Source: Heterocephalus glaber
Lineage: Eukaryota; Chordata; Mammalia; Rodentia; Bathyergidae
Length of the DNA stretch: 64,000 bases
Direction of reading: 5' to 3'
Assembly (NCBI RefSeq): GCF_000247695.1
Contig: NW_004624865.1
Location: forward strand, 445,501 to 509,500
Shown here: one piece after another, positions 43,506 through 53,540 of the stretch
Position numbering within the stretch: the first letter of the stretch is position 1
Layout of the letters: every line of letters begins with the position of its first letter
Position numbers and translations under genes: made by a program
The notes under the pieces: model-generated
Told to the model about the DNA's origin: nothing
The model's database searches: none
Seen by the model: the letters and a program-made list of their open reading frames with translations, nothing else

Positions 43506-44635
43506 ATAAATCAGCCTTGTGCTGACTTGTTGCTGACTGCATTTATAGAGTGTCTCATGCGTTTCACAGAAGGGTGAGATAGATTGGTATGAGCAGGCTG
43601 CCAGGAGTACAGGCTTTAAAAATATCCCCTGCTTGTTCTACCACATTTCCCCAAAAGCAAGACCAAACCGAAAATAATCAGCCCAGAAAACTAGAGATCA
43701 AATCCTCCAGCTCCCATCAGCCTGCCCTGCCTCGCCTGCCTTGCAGAGCAGCCACCGAGCCAGAGAACAGCTTTCAAGGCTGCTTCTTTTCTAGCCAGGT
43801 CTTATTTCTGCAGAAAGGGTAGCATATAGTCTTGGTCCTGGATGCTCTGGCTTCTGAGTGGGAAGGTGAGGGCTTGACCCCAAAGGCCATTTCCCAGCCT
43901 GCTCCTGCTTCACAGGCTCCACCCCACGCCAAGCGACAACTTTGCCAGGAGTGCGCAATGTCAAAGACTTCATCCAAGAGTTTTATGTGCAGATGAGGAC
44001 TGGATGACAATGTCAGAAAGTCAATAAAAACCATTGGAGATAAAAATGATAGAGTACTTCAATAGAATCTAATAACATTAGGGAATCGAGATACAATCTC
44101 CAAATCACTTAACTGTAATATGTACCCTGGGCCCAATGCCGTCTAGACCAAGTCTTAATCAGTGATCGAACACGCACAGTTCCCTTTTCCCATCAGCTAA
44201 ATGATGACTCCAAGAAGCAGTGCTATGCTGGGTAATATTTACTAATCGGGTCTCCAGGAAAATATATTAGATTTCATATAGAGACACTGAAACATAAGTT
44301 GGGCATGAATTTTACTAATATAAAATATATGTAGTATACAAGTTATGAGTCAATAAAAATATAAGTTTATTACAAATTCCATAGAGCCAATTGATTCACA
44401 CAGGATGTTTCCTTTGATAGTTGCCAAGCCCTTGTGTGTACTGCTGATGCTAGATATGAACAAGCAGTGCATGCAGTTTAGGCACCAATGGTAGTTGATA
44501 TTCTCACTTTGATGAACAAGTGAGACACAGTGAAGACGTATGTTGGAATCTCTTTTTGTTCATCAATGCCACAAGCAACTCCTTTGCTGACTCAGGGCAT
44601 TGTTTTGGAATATTAAAATAAGATTTCCTCAAATT
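43506..44635. other. Unique-looking stretch, nothing recognised
   Basis: AT-rich to the right. A plus-strand frame (43589-43822) and a minus-strand frame (43774-44034) are without domains. No repeats are named. Confidence 0.35.
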
Positions 44636-44636
44636 G

Positions 44637-44667
<31 letters not shown>

Positions 44668-44676
44668 ATACGCATG
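44636..44676. repeat. (TG)n microsatellite
   Basis: Alternating TG with one ttt interruption. Confidence 0.95.
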
Positions 44677-46071
44677 CTGTTTTCAATGTCACTGGTGTAG
44701 ATAGGGGTGCGTTGATGTTTAATGTGGATTCATTAACATTTCACTCACCACTCTCTTATGTCTAGACAATTAGCTAATCAGTAAATCAAGCCTGCATTTG
44801 TAATGATTCCATATTTGCATAGAATAAATACTTCCAACTATGACCAACCTAAAGCGACCAGGGTAACTTCACCAAACACAAAGTTGGGGAGATATATGTG
44901 TGCCATAATGTGGCACAGGCATCTAAAGACCATAGAATATAAGCTGGGAACTGTAGCAAAATAATCAGGAAGTGACAGTTTTGTGCACTTATTACTGTTG
45001 TTTTAACTACTATTTAATTGTGAGTTACACAGTTTAATTTTTAATAAGAGCTGTCTTTAACAACCAGCTCCCAAAATTTCTGAAAACTGAACAGTCAGCT
45101 CATGAACTGGTTGGAACATACCACTGCCAAGAGTCTAATTTACTTTTACTGGAAGCTGGCTGGGAAAAAAAAGTATTGTTGCTTGATGTTGGTCAGCAAA
45201 GTATAAAGGGAAAGAGCAGCAGAAAGCAGGTAGGAGGACGGGTTTGTGGGAGAGCTTCGGTTTCCCCTGGGCAGAGCTCGCCTGTGCCAACAGAAAGTCT
45301 CAGTGTGGGCACCGGACCCTTTGACAATCCTGCCCCCGCAGAAGGTTGCGCTGCGCCTCAATTCTGCCCTTGCCCAGACGTGCATAATAGTTCAGCCTCC
45401 GGCAGTGCTGGTGTTCAGCTTCTCATCCCCACTGCGGGGAGCTGGCTGCGTGGCGAGGGTGTCCGCAGGAAAAGCCAGGTGCTTGGGCCTAGCCACAGGC
45501 TGCCCAGCTCCCGCCTCATCTGGTGCTGCCGATCTTAGTCCACAGCACCCGAGTTCCCGGGTTTGCGTTCCCTCGGGAAAGCAGCTGTGTCCACAGCAGC
45601 TGTGTCTGCGATGGTGTCTCAGGGGCCTGCACCTTCTCCTGACACCAGGCCTTGTCCTGGCCTCCTCAGCCTGCACAACTGGGACAAATCAAGCTCTGCT
45701 GTTGCTTATAAGGCAGGGGTTTTGATACAGTGCCACCCACCGATGGACACGCATTGGCATTCTGTCACCCACACCCTTGTCTTTCTCTGCCGGATTCCTG
45801 GAACTCCAGGGAAAAGGGAATGATGTCTTGGGACCCAGAGATGAAGGTCTGGTCCAGATTCCCTGACCTGCACCTCGGGCTCCGCAGATGTTGGCCTTGT
45901 GGCTCTTGGTCACGTACACAGAGATCGCTGGGGAAGCAATGGGAGGAACATGGGGCAAGAAAAAGAAATGAGGCTGACAAAGGCTGGCTGACTCCGGCTG
46001 CCGTTCTCACTGCAGATCAGCCTGCTGGGGTGCAGTCTGCCCAGCGTCCCCATCCAGTGAGGTTTTGCAAG
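44677..46071. other. Unique stretch; GC-rich part at 45.24-45.62 kb
   Basis: 44677-45180 is AT-rich with no feature. From 45240 the composition turns GC-rich with frames of 120-159 codons in all phases (45176-45538, 45246-45725, 45730-46161), which is usual for stop-poor GC-rich DNA. No domain, signal peptide or splice framework is seen. Confidence 0.35.
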
Positions 46072-46193
46072 GGCTTGGGGACAGGGTCTTGCTGCCCTGC
46101 TAAGTTCCCCAGGCTGGGCTTGCCCTTCAGACCCTCCTGCCCCAGCCTCCCAGAGTGCTAGGGTCACCGCTGCGCATCACCACATCCAGCCGG
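46072..46193 (-). mobile_element. B1 SINE
   Basis: Reversed B1: ggggacagggtcttgctgcc, taagttccccaggctgggct, ctcccagagtgctagggtca, ccaccacatccagcc-like end. Confidence 0.75.
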
Positions 46194-46371
46194 CCTGATC
46201 CAACTTCTTGCCTGAACTGCGTACCTCATCGCTCTCTCCACCTGGCCCTCTCCTGGGCCCCGCCAGATGCACATCTGAGGTACTCTTCCTAAAGAGCAGG
46301 GCAAGGTCAGGTCTGCTTTCACGGTTTCCGAAGGTGGTCAGCAAAACCGGATTCATTAAATCCGCAAAATA

Positions 46372-46708
46372 CAGTGGATCCTTGAGTTACAACTGGCCTG
46401 AAATACAGACAAGTTGGATCACAACCAGAATTTAAATTTTAACTTACTACCAAAGTCTTGTGTTACTACTAGAATGCTGGCTGCTTGTGCTTCCGGGTGG
46501 TCTCAGATACAGATTTAACCCTTGAAGAGTTCTGGAAGGAACATCATTACAACAGCCTTTCCTGTGTGGGGTTGAGAAACCCTGGGCCAGTGTCTCTCTA
46601 AGGACACTGAGATCTGCCTGTGCACAGGAGAGAGACTTTGAGGGCTGTGTACAAGAGCCTGAGCTCGCCCTCAGAAATGGATTGAGTTCGTAAGTTAAGG
46701 GTCCACTG
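46372..46708. mobile_element. 337-bp MITE with TA target duplication
   Basis: The left end cagtggatccttgagttac and the reverse complement of the right end (cagtggacccttaacttac) form an imperfect terminal inverted repeat of about 20 bases. TA flanks both sides (46370-46371 and 46709-46710). This is the signature of a Tc1/mariner-pogo (Tigger-like) nonautonomous element. No transposase frame. Confidence 0.75.
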
Positions 46709-46844
46709 TACATATGGCTTTGTTGATGGAACAAATACAATATATTTTTATTCTCTTTTTTCTTTGTCTTCTAGTCTCCTGAACACTTCTATTCTCATTT
46801 AAACAGCATCCTCAGTGACAGTTTAGGGTGTTTAATTAACAATA

Positions 46845-46940
46845 ACAGTTGTATTTCCTGTGCTTACTAAGCCCTGTGCAGGCACTGTCTGAGGTAGTTC
46901 CTGCAGCGGCCCTGTGAGGTGTGGCGGGAGAAGGCCTATA
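46845..46940 (-). mobile_element. MIR SINE fragment
   Basis: Reversed MIR 3' part: gcttactaagccctgtgcag, gcactgtctgaggtagttcc, gcggccctgtgaggtgtgg. Confidence 0.55.
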
Positions 46941-47011
46941 CGTGCTGCGGGCATCTAAACACTCTTAACACAGGGTCGTTTGCACCTGCACAACTGTGTA
47001 GAATGGCTTTT

Positions 47012-47188
47012 GTTGTTTTATTTTTGTAGTTCTGTTTTTAATACCAGGGGTTGAACCCAGGGCCTTTGCACTGAGCTACATCCCCACCCCTATTTTATTT
47101 TTTATTTTGAGACAGACTCTTGCTAAGTTGCCCAGGCTATGCTTGAACTTGCGACCTTCGTGCCTCAGCCTCCTAGAGTGGTACAGTG
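47012..47188 (-). mobile_element. B1-dID type composite SINE
   Basis: A reversed ID half (taataccaggggttgaaccc, cactgagctacatccccacc), a T-rich linker, then a B1 half (gagacagactcttgctaagt, tgcctcagcctcctagagtg). Confidence 0.9.
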
Positions 47189-47847
47189 CTTTCTGAGGCC
47201 TTATCTGGGCATCGGAAAACATGGACTAGAATGAGGGCTGGGTGAGGATCAGCAGGAAGGTTCCCCTCGGAGCAGTCTGTCTGCAGCAACGCCCTCGAGG
47301 AGGAACAGTACAGCGGGGAAGAGCGACTGCCACTCCCACGAGGATCGCTCCCTGGGCTTTGGGTTCCCTGAGACTGGAGGGATGGGTGTTTTTTGGTCAT
47401 TGTGCACCTGGAAAGGCCTCAGCTTTGGTCTTTGCAGATTCAACAGCACTGAAATAGCTATGATGTGGCCATTTTTGTAGATGGAAGTGAGTCACCGAGA
47501 AGGGACCTTTCACTCCAGGATGACACTGTGGGACTCAGTGTCTCTTCCGATTCTGTCTGCTTCTTTCTGATTACTGGTCCATACGTTGTGGGCTGTAACC
47601 ACGTGGGCTGTAACCACGCCCTGCGAGCAGGCTACTGGACAAGAAGTGCTCGTTTCAGGACAGCTCCACCGCTGGACATGAGGGACTGGGGCCAAAGGTT
47701 TCACAGGAAATAGAACTGCAAAAGCTTCAGGCCAGATGATGCTCCAGAAGAAGATGACATGAATGTATTTGAATAAAGGTAGATCATTGTACATGAATAA
47801 ATGCAGATTGCTGCACATGAATAAATGTAATTGTTATATATAAAACA
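47189..47847. other. Unclassified stretch before a palindromic remnant
   Basis: Contains a tandem 15-base duplication gtgggctgtaaccac at 47588-47617. Near 47728-47781 a frame ends in an acidic run, PDDAPEEDDMNVFE, then stop. This could be a degraded transposase C-terminus, but I cannot name it. Confidence 0.3.
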
Positions 47848-47921
47848 TCCCCTGAAAATAAGCCCTATTGTGTCTTTTGGAGCAAAAAATAATATCAGAC
47901 TCAGTCTTATTTTGGGGGACA
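47848..47921. mobile_element. Short palindromic DNA-transposon-like remnant
   Basis: tcccctgaaaataagccct at the left and cttattttggggga at the right are inverted copies about 40 bases apart. The intervening gtcttttggagcaaaaaata resembles a recurrent old mammalian DNA element whose name I cannot fix. Confidence 0.4.
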
Positions 47922-47984
47922 TACAGTAGGTGGGCCGAAACTCCTCTCTAATAAAGCTGTCATTTAAACAAAATCAGATGGAAA

Positions 47985-48185
47985 CAGATGTAGTGGGCAT
48001 CTTGGAGAAAAGCATTCCGAGCAGAAGCAAAAGCAAATGCAAGGCCCAGAGGAGGTGTTCAGGGAAACGTCCAGGCCAGGAGCTGAGTAGACAGAGACGG
48101 GGCCAGACCAGACCGGGCAGTGTGGATGTGGGAGGGATATGTCGAGTCTGGTGTTGAGAGAGGACCCTGGCCCTTGGGCGGAGCC
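47985..48185. repeat. Possible L2-like ancient repeat
   Basis: The order gagaaaagcattccgagcag, aagcaaatgcaaggcccaga, ggaggtgttcagggaaacgt resembles the 'agcattccaggcagagggaac...gcaaaggccctgagg' string of old LINE2-type repeats. Confidence 0.45.
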
Positions 48186-48879
48186 AGCACAGGGCAAGCA
48201 CAGGGAGCCAGGCGGTGTCTGCCTCGGGTTCGGAGGACGGTATGCTTGGTCCAAAATGTGGTACAGTCACAGATGGGGTGGGGAGAAAGGAAGGAGGACT
48301 CCAAAGCCGAAATCAAAGAGCTCAAAGTCCTTCCTTAGGGGAAGGCAGCCTTTGGCGACAGTGGGCTCGTGCACGAGCTCTGGTGAGATTCCCAGCTAGA
48401 GTATTTCCGACAGGAAGTGCCAAAAGGAGCAGTGGACCCAGCAGACACCGCTGCGTGACCTTCAGTCTGTCTCAGTATGCATTTCCAGCCCACTGCAGAT
48501 GGAAACACAGTGCTGTGCGCAAGCGTGAGAGACCCGCTGACCCTGAGGCTGGCTAACACCAGCACTGTACTGCTGAGCTGCAGTGAGTGGGCAGAACTCA
48601 GTCCCTAAAAAGGAAGTCAACATCTGACTCCACAACGATCAACACGGTTCTCAGTGTGACCGCAGCGCTGGCAACTTGTGAGCTGCTGATGCTGTGAGTA
48701 TCTAAAAGGACATGTCCCTCCCACATGGAGGCATTGCAGAGGAGGCAGAACATGGTAATTCTCAAGAACTGTTCATTTGCGCAGAAAGAGGTGGCGGCCA
48801 AACCCCTTGCTTGTCCATCCCTGTTTTGCAGTGTTGCTGGAGGTACCTACTGAAAATTCTGCAGACCAGGCTTCAAAAC
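48186..48879. other. Unique-looking stretch, nothing recognised
   Basis: Frames of up to 113 codons on both strands have no domains. The right end (48700-48879) may contain degraded upstream parts of the RAB9A copy, but I cannot align them. Confidence 0.3.
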
Positions 48880-49345
48880 CTATCAAGAAGCCCTGGGCAG
48901 GGACAACGGCGACTATCCTCACTTGGAGACAAGGGCAAAAGATGCCACCAATGTTGTAGCAGCCTTTGAGGAAGCAGTTCACAGAGTTCTCGCTACCAAG
49001 GACAGGTCTGATCACTTGATTCAGACAGACACCGTCAATCTTCACCGAAAGCCCAAGCCTAACTCATCCTGCTGTTGATCGTTAGATGGTCGGTGCGTTC
49101 TAACCAACTCACACATACACACATGGTAAACACGAGGGTGGAGAAGAGAATTCAGGTTTGCAGCAGTGTATCATGTTTAATGAAATCGATGTATGACGCT
49201 GCTTCATTCGTTGGTGGGAGAAGGGACACATTGATTTACTTGGTAATGACACTTTGCCTTTCTAAATTGTAACGGTTGTCTAATGTTTCTTTAAATATGT
49301 AAGTTAGAGATAATAAATGACCAAGACTTTAATCATAATTAAAAC
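48880..49345 (+). pseudogene. RAB9A: RAB9A processed pseudogene, 5'-truncated
   Basis: From 48902 to 49075 an uninterrupted frame of 58 codons, then TGA at 49076-49078, encodes the C-terminal end of the small GTPase RAB9A: DNGDYPHLETRAKDATN..., then FEEAVHRVLATKDRSDHL, IQTDTVNLHRKPKP and the terminal di-cysteine that is normally prenylated. RAB9A (201 residues) directs late endosome to trans-Golgi recycling. All GTP-binding motifs except the (altered) SAK-like loop lie in the missing part. About seven substitutions from the remembered human sequence (for example SAK to RAK) and the lack of introns mark a retrocopy. The downstream 3' UTR-like AT-rich sequence ends with aataaatgaccaagacttt at 49311 and an A-rich stretch. 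Confidence 0.85.
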
Positions 49346-49644
49346 AAAAACTTGACTATCCTAGAAGATATACTTGGATTGCTCTTTCCCCAGGAAAAGG
49401 GAGAATTACTTCTATATGTGTATATTTTTGGGTAGTTAGCATTCTATTCTTGGTTCAAGGGAACTATCTAAAGCAATTATGTTATAATATTAAACATCAA
49501 AGTCTAAACAAAAAGAACCCCTGGGGCTGTCTCTTGTGCGTTAGCAGAGCCCCTCCCTCCTCTCTACAGCACGCCCTGCAGCCCTCCAGGATTCCAGCCC
49601 TACTGGGGCGTGGGAGGCAGTCTGCCTTGGGATGGGAGCTAAAA
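49346..49644. other. Short unclassified stretch
   Basis: AT-rich then GC-rich. Nothing recognised. Confidence 0.3.
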
Positions 49645-49795
49645 GTGGGCTGAAGCAGGATGACTGCAAGTTCAAGCAGGGCCTGGGAAACTTAGCAGCA
49701 TAGCAAGAGCTTGTCTCAAAACCAAAAAAGGGCTGGAGACCTCGCTCTGTGTGAAGGCCTGGGTTCACTGCCCACCCAGTACCACACGGGTGGCT
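49645..49795 (+). mobile_element. B1-dID type composite SINE, 5'-truncated
   Basis: A partial B1 (gggctgaagcaggatgactg, gcctgggaaacttagcagca, gagcttgtctcaaaacc) then an ID half (gggctggagacctcgctctg, tgggttcactgcccaccc). Confidence 0.85.
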
Positions 49796-50549
49796 TTGGA
49801 AGCAGGGCCAGTTAGAGGTTAGGCATCCAGCTGACTGTGGGGAGAAGGCAGACAACAGTGATCTTCCAGCCCCGTCAGAAGCCCCAGAGTCTTGATTAGG
49901 TGGCTTTGGTCCTCGTGGTCTTGTTTCCCCTGCTCTTGCTTCAGTTATTCACCTCGCAAGAGATAAGGCACTGCCTTTTCTGGCTTTATCATATCTTGGC
50001 CTAACCCCAGAAAGCCGGCAAGCTTTGCCTGCCTGTGAGTCCCGGACAGGAGAGAACAGAACACACCCTGAAGCTGGTCCTGCTCGCTCCCCACTTGATC
50101 TACACATCCGCGTGCTCCCTGCAGACCCCTGTCCCCTCCCGTCTGTCTCTGGGTGTCCTTTCCTAGACCTGCGCACTGGCAGGGTGAGAAGAAGGAAGAG
50201 GTTGCTTTGTTGCTGGGAACAGGCAGTGGGGCAGCGAGGAGATGGTGTCAGGGCTCTGCGAATCAGCTCCGGGTCTGTGCCTCCTCTGCCACCATCTCCC
50301 GGGCTGCAGGTTTGACAATGCCAGTGTCTCCTCGGCCATGGCAGCGCCCCCATGATGGCTGTCAGGTTCAGGGGCCGCTCCTTCCTCCTGCGCTTCCCCA
50401 GCTGACAGTCCTTGAGGGCGTCCTCCTCCTGGCTCACGTTCCTTGGGCTGCCGTCAGTGCTGCACTTGCCCACAGCCTGCTGGGAAATCAACTGTGCAAG
50501 TCAAGGGTAACAGGGATGTGAGGGACAGAAAGGACCCTGGCCTAGGAGC
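49796..50549. other. GC-rich unique stretch with 180-codon minus frame
   Basis: The minus-strand frame 49949-50491 is one of the longest without undetermined bases. It is Arg/Ser/Gly/Pro-rich with no domain, and opposite-strand frames of 96-122 codons overlap it. Most likely chance in stop-poor GC-rich DNA. An exon cannot be excluded. Confidence 0.3.
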
Positions 50550-50695
50550 AGGGACTGTGATCCAGGTTCTAGTCTCAGCTGCTAAAACGAGCTCTATCGT
50601 GGTTGCTCTCAGCCTCAGTTTCTCTGTCTGTGAAAGGAGTGAGCTGAGTGACTCTGAGCTGATGCATTTGAAGGAAGACCCCAGCGAGCAAGGTC
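50550..50695 (+). mobile_element. MIR SINE
   Basis: The order tgtgatccaggttctagtct, cagcctcagtttctctgtct, gtgaaaggagtgagctgagt matches MIR. Confidence 0.6.
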
Positions 50696-51420
50696 AGAGT
50701 CGGTTAAGGTGCATCCTACTGTGCACCCTGTGTGTGTTTCTCAGGAGGTGCTGGGAGCAGGGTTATGGAGTGAACTCTATCCTCCCTTTCACCAGTCCTG
50801 ATTCCCCTAGTGTGCTATGGTGACCATCAGAAGCCCCATTCTCCTTTTCTTTCGGCCCTGTATGACTTCATTTTCATCTGCCGAGAGCATGTACTCCCAT
50901 GGTCCTTGCCAAGCATCTGGGTGCCAACTTGCTCCCTGATCGTATCGCGGGGTTGGCTGCCATGGAGCACACAGGGAGTGCCAGGAGAGTCATGCCAGCA
51001 GTTCAGGATTTGAGGTGATGGCCCATTCATCTGGCAGCTTGGCCTTCCTAGGCAGCTGAGGTTGGGCTGTCAAACACCACACGAGTATAGTAAGCTCTTT
51101 TTAACAGGCATCTTTCTGAACTGTGCGTGACGTTTCCAGAAATTCCAAGTTCCCATCTGCTGTACAGAGCAGCATCATTTCCAAGCCACCTGGCTATGTC
51201 TTTCTGAGCATCCCTCAGCATCTAGGCAGTGTCACACTTCTGGGTCTCCCCTCAGGATCTTGCAAAGTCACCTGTGGTTTGGCTTAAGACTCAAGTGTCT
51301 GCCTCCACTGAGAGTCTTTGCCAGCCAGTCTCTTCAAGGGTCTGTGTTTCTTTTGCTAAGGTCCAGGAATCCAGATCCCTAGAAGTCTCCAGAAAATGCT
51401 CTTGGCCTGGGGAGTAGCAT
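50696..51420. other. Unique-looking stretch, nothing recognised
   Basis: Short frames only. No repeat named. Confidence 0.35.
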
Positions 51421-51467
51421 CAAAACAAAACAAAACAAAACAAAAAAACAAAAACAAAAAAAAAACA
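51421..51467 (+). repeat. (CAAAA)n simple repeat
   Basis: Four perfect caaaa units followed by A-rich variants. It may be the relic tail of a vanished retroposon, but no body is recognised upstream. Confidence 0.95.
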
Positions 51468-52779
51468 AGCGGAACACTGACTTGCAAGAGCTTCACCTCT
51501 CACCAGGCATAGCCTTGGTGCCTGGTGGAGAAGCGGGATGACAGCAGGCATTTCCAGGTTACAGCATACAGGGTGGAGGGGCAGCTCTGGGGAGCCAGGC
51601 TGTGCAGGAAGTGGGAGGTACACTTGAATGGCACACAGGATCTCACCAGGAAGGGCAGACAGGAAGCTGATTTCCAGCAGAGGAAATGGTAGGCTTGAGT
51701 GGTAGATGGAAAGCAAGAATCTAGGCTCTTTTGGCTTTGGAAGAAGGCATGTAGAATAATGCATGACGCTGCAGTGCTGGGACCCTGACAGCTAAGGTGG
51801 GTGCTCGGGGGACCCTTCTGATGAGCTGAGTAAGTCAAATTGCTGGGAAACAGACCCGTGAATAAATGGGGTCTTACTGTGCTTGAGGGTTTCGGCTGTT
51901 TGGAAGGACCTTGGCCATCGCTGTGAAAGGCAGCGACTTCCCTAAGGCCACAAAGACAGTGTTCTTCTACAGTCACTGAACATGCCAGCGGCAAGGGAGA
52001 CACAGTCATGACAGCGCCTTAGGAGATTCCTGGGGTCAGAGCGAGAGGGTCTCCCAGGACTGCTGTGCTTCACCTTCCTCACTGATGACTCAGTGACTAG
52101 GAAGATGTGGACCAATTATAGGATCCACCTAGACTCACTGAGCCCGTGGCAGAGCACGCCTAATACTCTAAGTCTCCTGATTCCTCATTCTTTGTGCTTA
52201 TTCTACTATGAGAATATGCTGGGAAGTTATTGTGTTCATCACCAACTGGAACTAGCACTCCCCGATGTCTGGGGCCATGAACACAGGATGACGCAGATCC
52301 TGTCTGCCAGCCGAAGTCATACAGAGAGGATGAAATATTCTCGGCCACAGCTGCTGGAAACCTGAGTCCCCACGAATGGCCCTCCGTCATCTCCTGACTT
52401 CCTCTGCCTGAGTCATTTCTTCAGACGCTTTTGGCACTGTCAGACACCATGAACCTCCTCCTGGTCTCTCCCGGCCACCTTCCCCTTCTCCACCAGGCGC
52501 CTCACCTCCAGTACTTCGGTCGCGCTCAACACACTGAATTCCCCACCTGTGAATTTACGAAGTGATCTGCAATTAGCTTTTCCTGCACTCACTTCCACTG
52601 GACTTTGAGCTAGGAGTCAAAAAAGGGGCCTCTTTAAGCTCCGACTTCCCAGTGCTTTCAACAGCTGCTCACTACCACGGGGGCTCGTTGAATATTTGAG
52701 TTTGACTAAAAAGCAGAAAAAGAGACCAGAATCAAGGAACCCGTGTTGTCACTATTGGGATGAGGTTCATTTTTAGGCT
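51468..52779. other. Unique-looking stretch, nothing recognised
   Basis: Minus-strand frames of 114 and 169 codons (51420-51764 and 51500-52009) overlap in different phases and have no domain. No repeats are named. Confidence 0.35.
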
Positions 52780-53400
52780 CATCTATTTTTTGTTAGTGTA
52801 CAACTGCCAGACATACTGTTCACATTCATCTTGGGGAAGAGGTGCTTGTGCGTCTCTCTTCTTACTTCTTTTTATTCCCCTTGTTCTCCCCTCCCTCCCC
52901 ACTCCCTCCATCTCTAGATCCCTTTCCCATTTGCAAATGATCTATCTCCCTGTTTCCTATTGTCTATCATCTATTTTGCTTTTTAAAATTATTTACACAC
53001 TGGGTTTCTCATATAAGAGACGTTTATGATATTTAAGCTTATGTGTCTGATTTGTGCATATACCATTGTGTTCTCAAGGTACATCCATTTTCCTACAAAT
53101 GACTCAAGTTTATCTTTCTTTATGGAAGTAGAACTCCACTGTATATAAACACATCTTCTTTACCCATTCATCTGTTAATAGACTTGGCCTCTTCCAAGCG
53201 TTAGCTATGATGAGCTGTGCTGCTATAAACATGGGTGTGCGAGGGTCACTGTCACACAATGTCTTTAGCTGTTTTGGGGAAGACACCTAGGAGGGGAACA
53301 GCTGGGTTGAACGCAATGTCTAGTTCCAGTTTGGGGGGAATTTCCACAGTTGTGAGGTTCCCATTCCCACCAAGAATTAGGAGGATGGGACAGTAAGCTG
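52780..53400 (-). mobile_element. 5'-truncated L1 (end of ORF2 and 3' UTR)
   Basis: Reversed L1: a C/T-rich tract (the reverse of the purine-rich 3' UTR) at 52860-52930, tgggtttctcatataagaga, aaggtacatccattttccta, tatggaagtagaactccact, acccattcatctgttaatag, ctgctataaacatgggtgtg and ggaatttccacagttgtgag. Longer than the other 3' ends here. Confidence 0.85.
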
Positions 53401-53417
53401 AGCTCCCAACTGAGAGG

Positions 53418-53540
53418 CTGGCAAGTTTCTTTTTTTTCTTTTTTTTTGGTACTGGGGGTCGAGCTGGGGTCCTTGCACTTGCACAGTAGGTGGCGAAACC
53501 ACTGAGCTAAATCCCCAGCCCAAGTCTGGCAAGTTTCTTT
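53418..53540 (-). mobile_element. ID SINE with 15-base target duplication
   Basis: The body 53433-53521 (T-rich tail, tttggtactgggggtcgagc, gagctaaatccccagccc) lies between ctggcaagtttcttt repeats at 53418-53432 and 53526-53540. Confidence 0.95.

Noticed and set aside
45176..46161. Overlapping 120-159-codon frames as candidate exons
   Set aside because: Open in several phases at once, as expected in GC-rich DNA, and the last one runs into a B1 SINE.
51500..52009. 169-codon minus-strand open frame
   Set aside because: Overlaps another minus frame in a different phase, has no domain, and looks like chance.
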